64,000 bases of DNA from Mesostigma viride (taxonomy: Eukaryota > Streptophyta > Mesostigmatophyceae > Mesostigmatales > Mesostigmataceae): positions 677,958-741,957 of the forward strand of contig RPFO01000089.1 of the NCBI GenBank assembly GCA_009746045.1, in the 5' to 3' direction. The notes beneath the pieces were generated by a model. The model was given only the letters and a program-made list of their open reading frames with translations, ran no database searches and was not told the origin of the DNA. The translations under genes and the position numbers were made by a program. This document shows, one piece after another, positions 1 to 11,612 of this stretch. The stretch's first letter is position 1. Every line of letters starts with the position of its first letter.

Positions 1-1
1 G

Positions 2-206
2 TATATGAAGATCCTAAAAGGGGTAGAAGGTCTGACCAGTAGTCCAGCTATCTGGAGGAAGACATTGGAGCCATTCCTGACAGGATTGGGCTTCACTGTG
101 AGTACATTATGTCCTAGCCTGTTCGTAAGAAAGGCTAAAGGAAATCCTGCAGTGCTAATGCTACATGGGGATGATACCTTCCATATGGGAGAGGCAGACT
201 GGGTTC
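2..206 (+). pseudogene. Ty1/copia reverse transcriptase fragment
   Basis: A reading frame open from about position 5 gives a peptide with the hallmarks of a copia-type RT palm: an SPAIWRK segment, a GLGF segment and the catalytic LHGDD box at about residues 54-58. The same segments in the same order occur in the copia RT near 48160-48360 in this window, where the box reads SLHGDDL. Similarity stops after residues ADWV, near 205, and the frame then runs into unrelated sequence. It is therefore a truncated piece of an element that begins left of the window. No product is expected. Confidence 0.75.
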
Positions 207-951
207 ACACGGGGTCACGTCTTGTCCGCGCCAAAATTTCGCACGTGACGGAAACAGGAATCTGACCAAACGAATCAGATTTGGATCGGGAAAACCGCTG
301 TCTGACCATGGTCTGACGTATCGAACTAAAAATCCCGACTGATCTGTAATGAAAAACACCTGTCTGTAATTAGTGAAACTAATCTGTAGTTACCGGGCCC
401 CAACTTTACTAATCTGTAAAATTCTCTAGATTCTCTGCTGCTAATAATGTGCGGCCTGGGACACAACAACAACAACAACGATTAAGACGAGCGAAAAAGT
501 TGGTCGAACCGAAACGGTTTGACCGAAAAAGTTGGTCAAACCGAAACGGTTGACCGAAACGGTTTGACCAACTTTTTCGCTGGTCTTAATCGTTAGTTTA
601 GTTATTTAGTTAGTTGAATCCCACGCCGGGCATGGGCAGCAGAGTCTATAGTGCAGCAGCGGAGTAGGGACGGTCTTAATCGTAGTCAGCTGTATCAGCT
701 GTACACCAGTACAACAGTAGTCACTGTATTGTCACTGTAGAAGGGGAGTGGTGCAACAGCGACCCGGCATTTGTGAAGTACAGTATCTTAATGCTAAATC
801 CGACCAAATCCGATCCGAAAGCACTAACGAGCGAATCTTTTTTCTTTTTTGAGAGTTTATTGTGACATGGAAAACGGTTTTGTGCAAGGCACCGTATGGC
901 CTCGTGCAGAAGCTATCGCTGCGACCTCGGCTTGCGCGCCCACAGCGATAC
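207..951. other. Intergenic, one inverted repeat, no gene seen
   Basis: No convincing coding sequence is seen between the copia fragment and the GT29 gene. The stretch holds a short ACA repeat (about 464-478), an imperfect inverted repeat (479-592, listed separately) and T-rich sequence just upstream of the gene that may be its promoter and leader. No TATA box can be assigned with confidence. Confidence 0.5.
479..592. repeat. Inverted repeat with 27-nt arms
   Basis: Arms 479-505 and 566-592 are reverse complements with one mismatch (the right arm ends in CTGGTCTTAATCG). The 60-nt interval is built from repeats of CCGAAACGG and AAAAGTTGGTC, so the whole forms a strong hairpin. It may be a small foldback element or a regulatory hairpin. 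No target duplication is obvious. Confidence 0.7.
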
Positions 952-1971
952 ATGCACACCTCCTTTTTCTCGCTGTTTTGGGTCGCGTGGGTCCTCGTCG
1001 CGTGCCAGGCGAGGTTTCCCGTCGCGCAAGAGTTGCCTCAAAGCGAAGCGAACGCACGACCCTGTCCGTGCGTGATCGCCCACGCAACGGCCCTCATCAG
1101 TGGCGAGACCTCGTGTGCTGGCCATTGCTCCGCAGGCAATTATTCATCGGCTCCTGTGGGTAGTTCCGGTGCTGGCAACGTGACGTCCCTGGACAGTATC
1201 TTCCGCTCGGGGCTGTTCAATGTGGGCAGCACCTGCAAAGACGTCCTGAAGTATTTCCCCTACTCTTGGAAAAATGCCACCAACGTTACGGGTGCACACC
1301 CGGCAGAAAAGGGCCAAGCGCTCGCGCGCGCCATCAACGCGCGGTGCCAGCACACGTGCGCTGTGGTAGGGGCCAGCCAGCGCCTGAAGGGGAAGCGCCA
1401 TGGCCCCGAAATAGACGCGGCGGACGTGGTCATCCGCCTGAACGCGGCGCCCGTGAAGGGGTTTGAGGCCGACGTGGGCGCACGTACCAGCCTGCGGTTG
1501 GTGTTTCCAAAGTCTCTCATGGGCGCCCAAACGAATGTGGCCCAAGGCACCATTGCCCACCCTGATTTGTACGTTATGCGCTGCGAGCCTTGGTGCGTGC
1601 CCATGCTACAGCAACTGTCCGAGGGGATGCCCGTGTCCGCCAGGCTTCTGCGCCGCAACCACATCCGCGGCTACTACACTACCGACGTCACCAGCCGACT
1701 GGTCATGGCCACCATGGCCACCTTTGATGTTGTGGGCGCATTCACCAATAGAAAGCCGACGACAGGTTCCCTGGCCGTGTCGCTGGCACTGCTGATCTGT
1801 GAGCACGTGGTGCTCTACGGGTTTGGTCAGCAGGGGGACGTGGGGTACGGCTACTACTACGAGAGGGGTATTACCAGCCTGCATGCGGTGGGGGTCAAAC
1901 ACGACTTCCAGGAAGAATGGAAGACGTGGAAGCGGCTGCATGATGCAGGGCTTCTTGTCAATGTGCCTTGA
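952..1971 (+). CDS. GT29 family sialyltransferase-like protein
   Basis: Predicted Golgi type II membrane glycosyltransferase of 339 residues. The family moves sialic acid (or in algae possibly a related sugar) from a CMP-sugar to a glycan. From this start, residues 1-20 form a short hydrophobic signal anchor (SFFSLFWVAWVLVACQA). Sialylmotif L lies at about 132-180 (CAVVG, IDAADVVIRLNAAP, GFEADVGART), motif S at about 268-292 (PTTGSLAVSLALLIC, LYGFG), motif III is YYYE at about 301-304, and motif VS is H-x4-E (H317, E322). All four family motifs are present and ordered correctly. Four N-glycosylation sequons lie in the stem. The frame is open 30 codons further upstream, but only from a GTG, so the ATG at 952 is taken. 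No intron is seen. TGTAA, an algal poly(A) signal, occurs near 2033. Donor and acceptor cannot be told from sequence. Confidence 0.88.
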   Translation: MHTSFFSLFWVAWVLVACQARFPVAQELPQSEANARPCPCVIAHATALISGETSCAGHCSAGNYSSAPVGSSGAGNVTSLDSIFRSGLFNVGSTCKDVLKYFPYSWKNATNVTGAHPAEKGQALARAINARCQHTCAVVGASQRLKGKRHGPEIDAADVVIRLNAAPVKGFEADVGARTSLRLVFPKSLMGAQTNVAQGTIAHPDLYVMRCEPWCVPMLQQLSEGMPVSARLLRRNHIRGYYTTDVTSRLVMATMATFDVVGAFTNRKPTTGSLAVSLALLICEHVVLYGFGQQGDVGYGYYYERGITSLHAVGVKHDFQEEWKTWKRLHDAGLLVNVP

Positions 1972-3642
1972 CAGCTTGTCGATACTAGTACTTAATTAAC
2001 TAAACTATAAAGTTTTGGGATCGACCACCGGCTGTAAACTTAAATTCAGGTGTTCAGCTGCAGCAACTCACACAGGAACCCCCAAACTGGTGACTCAAAA
2101 TAGTCACCAGCTATTTTTAGTATTATCTTGTGGGTCCCTGGGTGAAACAAGACATGTAAGTGTTTGGATGTAGTGCTTGGGTACAGTTGCAGTCCCCCCT
2201 GAAATACGAGGGTGAAATCCAAGGTATACGTGCTCCATCATGCATGATAAGGTTGTGAACCCCGTACTCGCGGCCCGCGCGTAGTCGTCTCCAACCATAT
2301 CCGGCAGGGACCTGCAGTGGTTATGGCAGGTATTGGTGGCACACAGGTTGGAATAAGTGTTAGCATGCATGTTTGCCAATACTCCATGCTTACCTATCAT
2401 TTCCATGTTCAAAACTGCACTAGGATGCCTATTTTAGCCCCCCCAAAACTCGCGACTCAAAATAGTCACCAATTATTTTTAGCGCCAGCTGATGGGTCCC
2501 TGGGGGAGTTACAACTTTTAGTGTTTGTATCCCATCCTAACTAAAAAATCTATCTACAAAACCAACCTCAGGGTCAACTCATTGAGGAAAGGGGTCTATC
2601 ATCCATTATAAGGGTGTAACCGCGCACACTCACCGTACCCCCCTGAGGGGGGGGGCTATTTATAGAGCAGGGGGGGCTAGCACTGGGACCACCCACTATA
2701 CCTATGCGAATAGCTAGACCTTTTCAGTGGTTTTCCATTTGCGGGTATTTCCTCGTAAATGGTGGGAGAGCGATCGCAGCAATGGTGCTCACCACTAGAC
2801 ACTCCCGGCCAGTTAGGCTCGAAACACACGCCCTGATCAAGCATGCTGTTTCCGGCCCCACCGTCTAGGTCATCTAGTCGCTCCACACGTAAGCCAGCCA
2901 TAATTTCAATGCACAAGGATACACATTTCCATCACCATTCATCTTCATCATCCTGAACGACTCGAAAACGCGGAAAAGATAGCGGCAGGCTCGAGCTACC
3001 ATGGTCCGGATTCTCCCGATTTCTGGCCTGCGCTGGTTGTCTCTTTGATACCTATGCGAATTACTGGTTTTATTCTGGGGGCTCAGACCCGCTAATTGCG
3101 CCATTACTGTGGGCCATGCCAACTGTCATGCTGGAGCACTGCAGGGGCAGTGAGGCCAGCGGGGGCATGGGGCAGACAGGGAGACAACTGCTGAGGCACA
3201 GATGTAAGTGGCTATTTATTTACTATTCCTGGACGCATGGTGTTCCAACGTCGTGTGAGGACTAGAGTACTCGTCTGAGAGGAGAGGTGCGAAGTCCGCG
3301 GAAGCTGCGTGGCTGTCTGTAGAAACATCCCTACATGGAGTGAGGACGGCGAACACAAAGGGGGCTGACCGCGTGGTGGCCGGATGGAAAGGGATAGCAA
3401 GGTGAGGAATGAAAAACAAACGGATGACAGATAGTAAAAAGGTTTATTATATAATTAACAAGGAAACAAAACAACAGATTACAACCATTGCAGCCACCTC
3501 CGATTGATTACACAACCCAGGATGTATGCTTATTGTGTATCAAATTCAGCCTTTGACGTTTGACTCTGAGCAGAAGCAATGTGATGAGTGTCACATCCGT
3601 GATCATTAATTTACATCCGTGCACAGTCTCGAGAAACGGCTG
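1972..3642. repeat. Gene-poor region with diverged dispersed repeats
   Basis: No gene is recognised. Two diverged copies of one repeat lie at about 2090-2300 and 2453-2660; both contain ACTCAAAATAGTCACC followed by an ATTTTTAG run and GGGTCCCTGGG. A motif with CACCGTACCCCCCTG followed by CTATTTATAG at about 2626-2662 recurs at about 46767-46800. A segment with TTTCTGGCCTGCGCTGGTTG at about 3019-3040 recurs at 42458-42560. A segment containing CCAACGTCGTGT near 3247 recurs, with its flanks, near 19392. The stretch is a patchwork of old repeats. Confidence 0.6.
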
Positions 3643-3647
3643 CTCAC

Positions 3648-4296
3648 CCAGGGGGGGTGAAAAAAACAAAAATATCAGACACCATGCTGAAATTTTCCAA
3701 AAGTTGGCCCTTGGACCCTACCTACCTAGCACCTAGGCGCTATACCTAGCAAAACCCTGAGGTCCCAAGGGTTATAGGGGTCGACCTAGGGTGCAAAATG
3801 ATCAGCTCCGCGAGCTCTACCGTTTGAGCATATTGGTGTATGGGAAAATTCCGGTTGTTGGCCGGCGCGACGCGATACTGGCACGGCACGCCGCTGGATA
3901 GCCGAAGGCTTGTAGTGGTGGCAGACGGCAGCATACTTCCGTGCCTAGGGGCAGCACCATCTTGCGGGCAACCCCCCCCCCTCTATGGTACCTGCCAAAA
4001 TTTTGACTGCAGATTTGGGTTCAGCTCGCCAAGTGCTATCAGTTTGTCCGTGAAACCGTTTCAAAATTCCGACCATACAGGGAGCTAGCAGAAAATCCAA
4101 GTGTTTTGTTGTAAAAAACCCATATCGGCCCGGCACCCTACCTACCTACCCTTTAAGTTAACGGTTTTTGAGGCTCTGTAACTTCCAACCTAGAGACCCC
4201 CTGGGGTTGCGACCAGTGGCAAACATGCTTGTTTTGGCGAGATCTACTCGAATCCAGCATGATGTAAATTTTCTTGTTTTTTTCCACCCCCCCTGG
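3648..4296. mobile_element. MITE, 649 bp, TSD CTCAC
   Basis: The ends are imperfect inverted repeats of about 50 bp that start CCAGGGGGGGTG, continue through an A-rich run and end near CATGCTG. The 5-bp sequence CTCAC flanks both ends (3643-3647 and 4297-4301), as expected of a target duplication. The interior has CCTACCTACC-type repeats and no credible protein. A fragment of the same end occurs at 59484-59532. It is a non-autonomous element; superfamily not assigned. Confidence 0.7.
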
Positions 4297-4301
4297 CTCA
4301 C

Positions 4302-4673
4302 CGAATCATTTACGTCTGGTTCAGTTCAGTTGGTTTGGTTCCACGGCAGCCGTTTGGCTTGGATGTGTTCAAGTCTGGGTGCCGGCCAGCGTGAAGCGCA
4401 GCGCCCGATGCTAGTACCCAACTGTACGACGCATGTGGCTGAATATATACTTTTGCCCTTCGTCACCGCCATCCAGGAGGCCTATGCTGAGATCCAGCAG
4501 GCCTGTTCTCCCGTCCGTGCCTGTAACGACTAAAAATGATCATCAGCATCATCCACAGTCCAATATGAAAGATCTTTTACCTGGGTTGCTTTCTTGAGTT
4601 GCAGAACTTCAAGTATCCGAGCAACGTTGAGATGGAAATTCCACAGCACGTGATTTAGGGAATCACAACCCCT
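4302..4673. other. No gene recognised
   Basis: A short plus-strand frame crosses the MITE end and continues to about 4533 but looks like no known protein. No RNA gene or promoter can be supported. Confidence 0.4.
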
Positions 4674-5235
4674 TGTAGACACAAAGACAAGCTCGTGTAT
4701 AGACGACCTCTGTGGAACTGAAGGACGTCTATAGCCAAGGGGCTCTTATGAATGGACAACAAAGACAAGCTTTATTATACCATGATGAATCAAAACCAAC
4801 GTAGCAACAATGGCGACCCCACGTCCTTGATATCGACGTGCTTGTCAAGCATGCCTCAACCTTAGCCTGAAGAGAACCAATCAAAATCATGGAATTCTAA
4901 ACAAGATCTTCGTATCCATCCTAGTCACACAAAACAGAACAACAACACCAACAGCCTGGCAGAATCTGTACATGAGATCCTGAATATGTAGTAAGCACTA
5001 AAGTCCCAAAGGAACATTTAAGACTTGGTAGTACCGACCAACAAACTATAACCCCACGTGGATCAGGCCACGACCAATAAGGGCTTCTAACAGTCGGTTG
5101 ACAAAGTACAAGTTTCAAGTACCGCCTTCTTGGAAACCTCATAACTTTCCCAATACTGATCCAAAAGTCCTCGAATAAAAGTCAAACATTCACAAAACAA
5201 AGGATGTAACAACAAAGTCATTTTTTATTGTTACA
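4674..5235 (-). repeat. LTR, probable 3' LTR of a minus-strand element
   Basis: This 562-bp segment starts TGTAGACA and ends TTGTTACA, giving the TG...CA ends of an LTR. Directly beside it, at about 5236-5254, the minus strand carries the polypurine tract TTGAGGGGGAGA, which in LTR retrotransposons sits just upstream of the 3' LTR. An AATAAA-like signal lies inside on the minus strand near 4775. The matching 5' LTR was not found in the window. Confidence 0.7.
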
Positions 5236-5657
5236 TATCTCCCCCTCAAGACTGGAACCACCAGTTCCCCAAAATCAACTACTCTTTAAGGAGGAGTGAC
5301 ACTGAACAGAAATCCACCATCTCTTGGGAAAAGCAGATGGGTTTTTACCTCCCTGAAGCCAGGGCTTCCTATCTCATAAACATCTAGTCACAGGTGCTTA
5401 AAGAAGACAAGTCACATCCTTATCCACTACAAGCCCAGATAAACACAGCAATACTGGAAGTCATCCCGTCATCATTCTGGAATTCTGGAACTCTGGACTG
5501 GAACATCAGAACTGGAATGGAGCCCCCCCATCATCCATCCTGGAACCCCCCCCTCACACCACAATCCAAAGCCCCCTTTCCTTCTCAGCCCTGTTCCTCA
5601 CAGGCTATACCAATCTCCATTCAGGCCATCCTTGCCCTTGGGTCCACACATGGGAAA

Positions 5658-6411
5658 CTACTCCACCATGTGGGCCAACTCTGGCCAGTTCCTGCTGACC
5701 TGCAGCACCACGCAAGTCTCAGCAGCCCCTGCCACCATCTGGGCAGCACAGCGAAGGCATGCCCCTGGATAGGAGAGGAGCACCACAGACTGACTCTCAG
5801 GGTCCATCACCCAAGTAGAGGACGTCTTGTGCCTGCTCACCCATGATCTGTACGCCCACCAGAACTGCAGAAAGGTCTTGACCACAGACCACTTAGCACC
5901 TATCAGAGGCACCAGCACCCTTAGTGGCGTCAGACGCACCTTGGGTTCCACAGTGTACTTGGGCAACCCTGGATTGCAAAAGAGGTTAGAAGTCTCCAAA
6001 GGAAAACACCTTCTGGCAGAGCTGGAGGAAGAAGGAACCAAATCAAAGTCACCCTTCTGAACTGAAGACTCCAACAGCTCCATGTAGGAAGCCTCTCCCA
6101 TACTCACTGGCTGCAACTGAGTAAATGCCTCCTTCAAGGCCTCAGGTAAGGCTGCCAGCATGTCCTGCCCCTCAGCACGCCTCATGTCAACCTCAGGTCC
6201 TGGTGACAATGCATACATCCTATGCAGCAGATGAGCCACAAAAAGGGGAGCCACTCTCATACAGGCTTGTGTGCAGCTGAGATAGGACCTCCTCCACATG
6301 GCCTTCAGAGCTCACCTCCCCCTCCTCTCTGTTGAGTGCAGCCAACGCCTTGGCCAAAGTCTCATAGTGGTCACAGGGGCCCGTGCAGTTCCTATGATCC
6401 ACATAGGCCAC
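5658..6411 (-). pseudogene. Unrecognised ORF of the decayed LTR element
   Basis: Two overlapping minus-strand frames (6411-6220 and 6299-5658) read as one interrupted protein of roughly 240 residues. The upstream part contains CTGPCDHYETLAKALAAL; the downstream part contains an acidic, serine-rich stretch and then VLVPLIGAKWSVVKTFLQFW. I do not recognise a domain. Its place, between the 3' LTR (4674-5235) and pol remnants (from about 7190), suggests an accessory ORF of the same retroelement, but a captured gene fragment is possible. Confidence 0.35.
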
Positions 6412-9400
6412 TCAGCAGCACCAAGGTAGAAACCTCCAGGTATATACTATTGGTCTGGTACACGAAGACGTGCATGCAGGACATGAACCACGTGTCTTAA
6501 TCATACCAGGAATCAAGCCCTAGGTGAACCACTCCATATGTCGAGGGTACAACACAGAAGTCACTCTCCATGTGCCATCCAAGCTCAGATCCCCTCAACC
6601 ATCCTCAGAAACTGGTCACCAAAATCTGGATGTCATCTCAGCTTAGTCCAACCAAACTCCCACCAGAGTCCATCCCACTCAACTCAGATCCCCGTCGGAT
6701 TCAATGAGTCCACATGAATCCAAGAAGGAGTAAACAGGATCAAGGCACCTAAGCCAAACAAGGCGAGGCCACTCCATGTTCTGGGACACCACCCTCCCTC
6801 AGCTAGAGTCCACGGGTGAAAGACAAGCCTGACATTCCCAGGGATAACGGGTCATCCACAGGGATCCATGCCACGAAATACTGACAACTCTCACTGCTTG
6901 ATCAGGGCAGGAAGCAGAGTGTCATGTAGCAAGGCTAACCCTCTATACAGCCAACCCCCCATACATAACTAACTGGGCTGCCAGGGTCCAAGGCTCATCA
7001 AAGCTAGTCACCACAGCACACCCAAAGATTCCAGCCCTTCTCAAGGGAAGAGGTAGTCAGGGACAGATGCTGTATCACCACAACAGAGTGGCAGGTAACC
7101 GAGCCATAATAAATCCCCAATCCATCCCAACTGGGGACCTCCCTCAGATCACCAACAGGTCATAGCAGGCTGGATGGATTCCAAGAATGCTCAATCCTAA
7201 CACAGGGGCTGGCGTGAGCTTCTGCTGCAGCAAGTCCAAGGCCTGCTGACACCCGTCAGTCCACGCAAACTGGAACGAGGAAACGTCAACAGCGCCCATG
7301 ATGAAGTACACCCATGATGAAGAGAGGCCGTGGACAGGGTTGTCACCAGTGGGTACCCGTCAGCAGGTTGGGGAGATGCCACAAAGCACAGCCAAAATAG
7401 CCCACCGATGGCCAGCGAAACCAGGATACCACATAGTCAAGGATCTATGAGGTGAACCCGACAGGATGAACTGAAATCCCAGCCGGTGAATCCACGCTAT
7501 GATCCTCACAGATCTCCTCCCCACCAGAACAAAATTCCCCCCCTCCAGTCGCACCAAAGGAGTGAGAGTGAGGTAAAGCCACATCTCCTTAGTAGCTAGT
7601 ACACTCAAACCCATAGCCAGTGGCCTATGATAATCACAAGGCACACTATTTCTCCATAAGATGCCTGGGAAAACCATCCACAGCCTTGAGAGGGATAGCA
7701 GAAGATCAGTAATGCCTCACCAGCATTATGAACGGTATGCCCCAACTTGTAAATCGTAGCACACGCTACCCCCATGCAAGGGTTAGATGCAGCCCAATCC
7801 CCTGCACGCCCTGCTCCCCACACAAATCCCCCTCAGCATAACTGGTAAACTGGAGACTACCAGCATGCCTAATAATTCCACCCCTCTGCGTAGAATAAGC
7901 TGTAATAATCCTGGTATCAGCTTCCCAAGACTGACAGCATGACCTAGCAGGAACAAACGCCATGGGATACGCATGAAGACAGAGGCCCAGCCAACCCGCA
8001 GAGAAGGGTGGGGGAGGCAAGTCTCTCAGCCCACTAAACCACTGGTGGCCTGCAGGGTCGCTCTATTAAGACGTCATATGCACCTCATGACTAAAGATGG
8101 GGTGGGAACTACAGCAAAGTGTCCAAGATAGAGTTGCATACAAGGCAGCTTGAGAGCAGACTGAAAGCAATCACCAATCAGCCAACTGATGTGCCCAAGC
8201 TTGGCAGGGCCCCAGCAACAACATCAATCCCCGCAACCATCCAGGTGGCACTACCATGCAAGGTAATGTGGGCATTAGGATCGAAGGAGCCCAAGACAAG
8301 GTTGCACAAGTAGGGCAGCGTAAGGGTATGCTGGATGAGGCCATCAGTCATCAAACAGATACACCCTCAGCTTGGCAGGGCCCTAGCAAGTAAACTGAAC
8401 CATGTCCCCCTAGTCAAAGCATGGAAAGTAGTATCCATGTCCGTGGACCACGTAGACTGCCAAATGGTATTAATGTCAGTGTACCACGGATACTGATGCA
8501 CACGAGGCAGGTTGTAAGGGTGGTAGAGGGCTGAATGGGTCCCCCAACTAACCCACACCTCTAAGCTCATGTGAGCCCCCGCCCAGCACCAAGTAGTCCA
8601 ACGCCTCTTCAACGGAGTGGGCACCATTGTCATCACTGTCATGCCAAAGATTCCAGCCGGCCCCACAGTTGTAGCTCCGTTGATCCCGCCCATCATCCAA
8701 CCCACAAGGACATCCTACCTATGCAAACATGATGCCAGACCCCCCGTGCAAGCAGTCCCATTCATACAACCATCATGCTGTGCAAGCAATCAGCTCAAGG
8801 GCGGATGGTGTACTATCAAGACAACAAGCCATCCTGGCACCATGCAAGCAAGAATAAGTCCATAGCAGGGCAAAGCAAGGGTAGGAGGTTACTCATCTGC
8901 ACAAGGCTGGCTTGATGTCCACCAGCAGGCAGGACCCAGCACTGCGTCAGGAGCAGGCACCAGCATTACAGATACTCGTCACTTGGGCGTCCCCAAGTCA
9001 CCAGAGTCGCCAGCGGCCACCATGCAGTGCTTGCAGTCGCCACCACGAGTGCTCTCAGGCCCCACCATGAGTGCTGGTAGTCGCCACCAGGAGTGCTGGC
9101 ACTCGTCACCATGAGTGCTTGCAGTTGCCACCAACAGCACTAGTCCACTACCAGGGTACTCTCCAACGTAGCCTCCATGCACCATGCCCGCCATAGACAT
9201 GTTCCCAATCCCCCACTGGCCTCAAGCCCCCAAGAGGCTACTGCCACCACGCCCAATCAGCGTTGGACCACCCCCACATGTGGGTATCCAACACAGCTGT
9301 TGCCTGACTGGACAACCAAGACTAGCTGCTTGCGCCGATCACGCTATGGGGAAGTGACTAAGCTGCTTTATGGAGGCCTGGGACGGACACCAATGAGCCT

Positions 9401-9600
9401 GGCTCCAGAAGCTGCTTGGAAGAAGGACCACATGCTGTCAACTGCCCGGACTAAACGTCAATCAGGCTGCAGGAAGGAGCCAGCACTCTTCACTATGGCA
9501 CTCAGAAAAACTGCCTAGTAGGCAAGCCACAGACTGCCAACCTATTAAGATAGCAGACTCGAACAGGGCTACTACCAAGTGCCAGGTAGCCAGAACTCCT
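6412..9600 (-). pseudogene. Decayed Ty3/gypsy-type pol and flanks
   Basis: The clearest trace is on the minus strand at about 7340-7195, where a frame reads SFQFAWTDGCQQALDLLQQK followed by LTPAPVL. This matches the segment joining RT and RNase H in Ty3/gypsy elements. Frames on either side are broken by many stops and shifts. Around 9005-9135 a roughly 28-bp minisatellite (units resembling GTCGCCACCATGAGTGCTTG) occurs about five times. With the LTR at 4674-5235 this is an old minus-strand LTR retrotransposon. The exact 5' end is not visible. Confidence 0.5.
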
Positions 9601-11612
9601 AAGCCGGAGGGGCACAAGGGCCTGAGGTGGTCCAACAGCCAGCAGAATTGCCCAAAAGTCGAAAAAATGGGCCTAAAAACGCCTTGACCAGTGTCAAAAA
9701 TTCTGATCTGAGAACTATATCAGATATATTCACAGATAAGAACTATGACAGCAGCCCTGGTGTCCATACTTGCTGTCCTAGTGCACCTCCTAGGCCCAAC
9801 AGGGACCATCTGCCAACAAGCAGTGGTAACCATCATGTCCTGGGAGAAGTAAATGCGTGGTCACAACAATGGTCTGGCGCAGGTAAGGGCCCCAACTGGC
9901 AAGTGACCCACACCCCACTTGTAAAGGGACGTTGTCAAGCAAGTGGTCCACCCCCTCTGGGAACATGTGTCAAAGGACACCGTCTAGCAAGTGGGCAACC
10001 CATGCAAGAGACACCTGGTAACTCATGGGTGCACGTGTGATACCAGTTGTGAGAGAGTGAATGCCCTGAATTCCGCCATGGTTCTTGCAGGAATGTTGCC
10101 TTTATTAAGAATAAGGAACACAGACGTAAGTCACGTCACTTCCAAGACTGCACGCAGCACAGACGACAGGGTCGCAGTGCCAAGAGAACGTGCACGCAAG
10201 AACTAGCGTCCCGGTGCTACCAAGTCACACATATAGGTTGCTAGGGACGCGTCCAAGTATTCAGCTGCACTGTCACAGCTGAACTGTCAATCAATTGATT
10301 ACACAGACTCTGGCACGCCTTTGGCGCGCAGATCTATCAATTGTCCATACGGCTAGTCCTGTGGACCTATCCGTACACTACTCAGCATCAATTGTCTCAT
10401 AGGTCCTGGCGCGCTACAGCACGCCTACCTATCAATTGACCATCAAGTCCTGTACAAGTCCTGTCAACGTCCTGCGGACTATCAAAGTGACACTTGTACA
10501 TCCTGTGTCCGTACGCGCCCACAGTGGCGCGCCGGGTACTGTCGGCACAGCCTAGGAAACGTCATAACTTTTACGTTCCTTAACCAAATGAGGCGTTCAA
10601 GGTGCCGCTGGAAAGAGCGTAACAATCTCTATCCATCTAACGTAAATCCTTTACGTTAACTCCAATCCCTTCTTTTCTTTAGGGATCACATCCCCTGCCA
10701 GGGACCCTTGAAGTAGCTTGAAATGTCCTTCACTCCAGCTTGAAGCTTGAACAGATGTCTTTAATGGCCATTGCCATTCCCCCAGCCTTTTCTTTTAAGG
10801 AACTGGAAAAGAAACAGATCTGCCACAGGGAAAACCATTCCATGAGAAATGGATAAAAACCTATGGAAGTGGCATTACAGAGTACCACCAGATATTAGGA
10901 ACACACAAAATTAAATACATACAGGTTAATTCTATGAGGTCTTCTCCAGGAATTAATCCCATCACCTCGGTAGAGCCTCCAGTACAATGACCTTCTGGCG
11001 GTGAGTTACATTAATCCCAGATACTATAATCCCATAAAACCCAGTACATATTCAATATAAGTACAATAAATCCATGACAATTAAAATACCACTTGACAAA
11101 GTAAGGCGTATTACAATAGTTTGCCTGTCATTCTCTCAACAGGTGTCTATTGGCGCCCGTCTTACGGCGCCCGTCTACTTGCCAGATGGTAAACTGCCAC
11201 AGCAAACAAATGACAAAATGAAACACATAGGCAACAATTAAATCCTGCCCTGGGGAACTAGGGAAGTCTGAACAGGCAAACACCTGAACAGGCCAGCTTG
11301 TAGAAACATAATACCAGGGAATCGAACCCCGCCCTATAAACCCCAGTATAAAGGTTCCCAGACCATTGTGAGAAGTATGTACAAATATACATTTCTTTTA
11401 AAATAGAATACATGGTCTGTAATGGACCTGTCAACCTTGTGTAGTCAACAGCATGAACCCCAGCCAAAACCTGGCTGTATCCTGATTAAATCAGAGTGAG
11501 TGTACCATGGTCCATGAGCCTTAGTACAGACTAAAATACAGGTATTATGCCAGTCACAATGCTGACACTACCACACAACCTGCTCTCCAATGCCCTATAA
11601 CCAGGCACCAGC
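9601..11612. other. Repeat-derived, no intact gene
   Basis: No convincing protein is seen. At about 10285-10440 ATCAATTG recurs several times among CCTGT and GCGCGC motifs, which looks like LTR or leader sequence. The part nearest 11612 is downstream of a minus-strand copia RNase H and is probably that element's 3' region. It contains GGTTCGATTCC, a perfect match to the Pol III B-box consensus, on the minus strand at about 11318-11328. No complete tRNA can be folded around it. Confidence 0.4.

Noticed and set aside
862-951. 30-codon N-terminal extension of the GT29 gene
   Set aside because: It begins at GTG, unlikely for a nuclear gene, and places the signal anchor internally; the ATG at 952 fits a type II membrane protein better.
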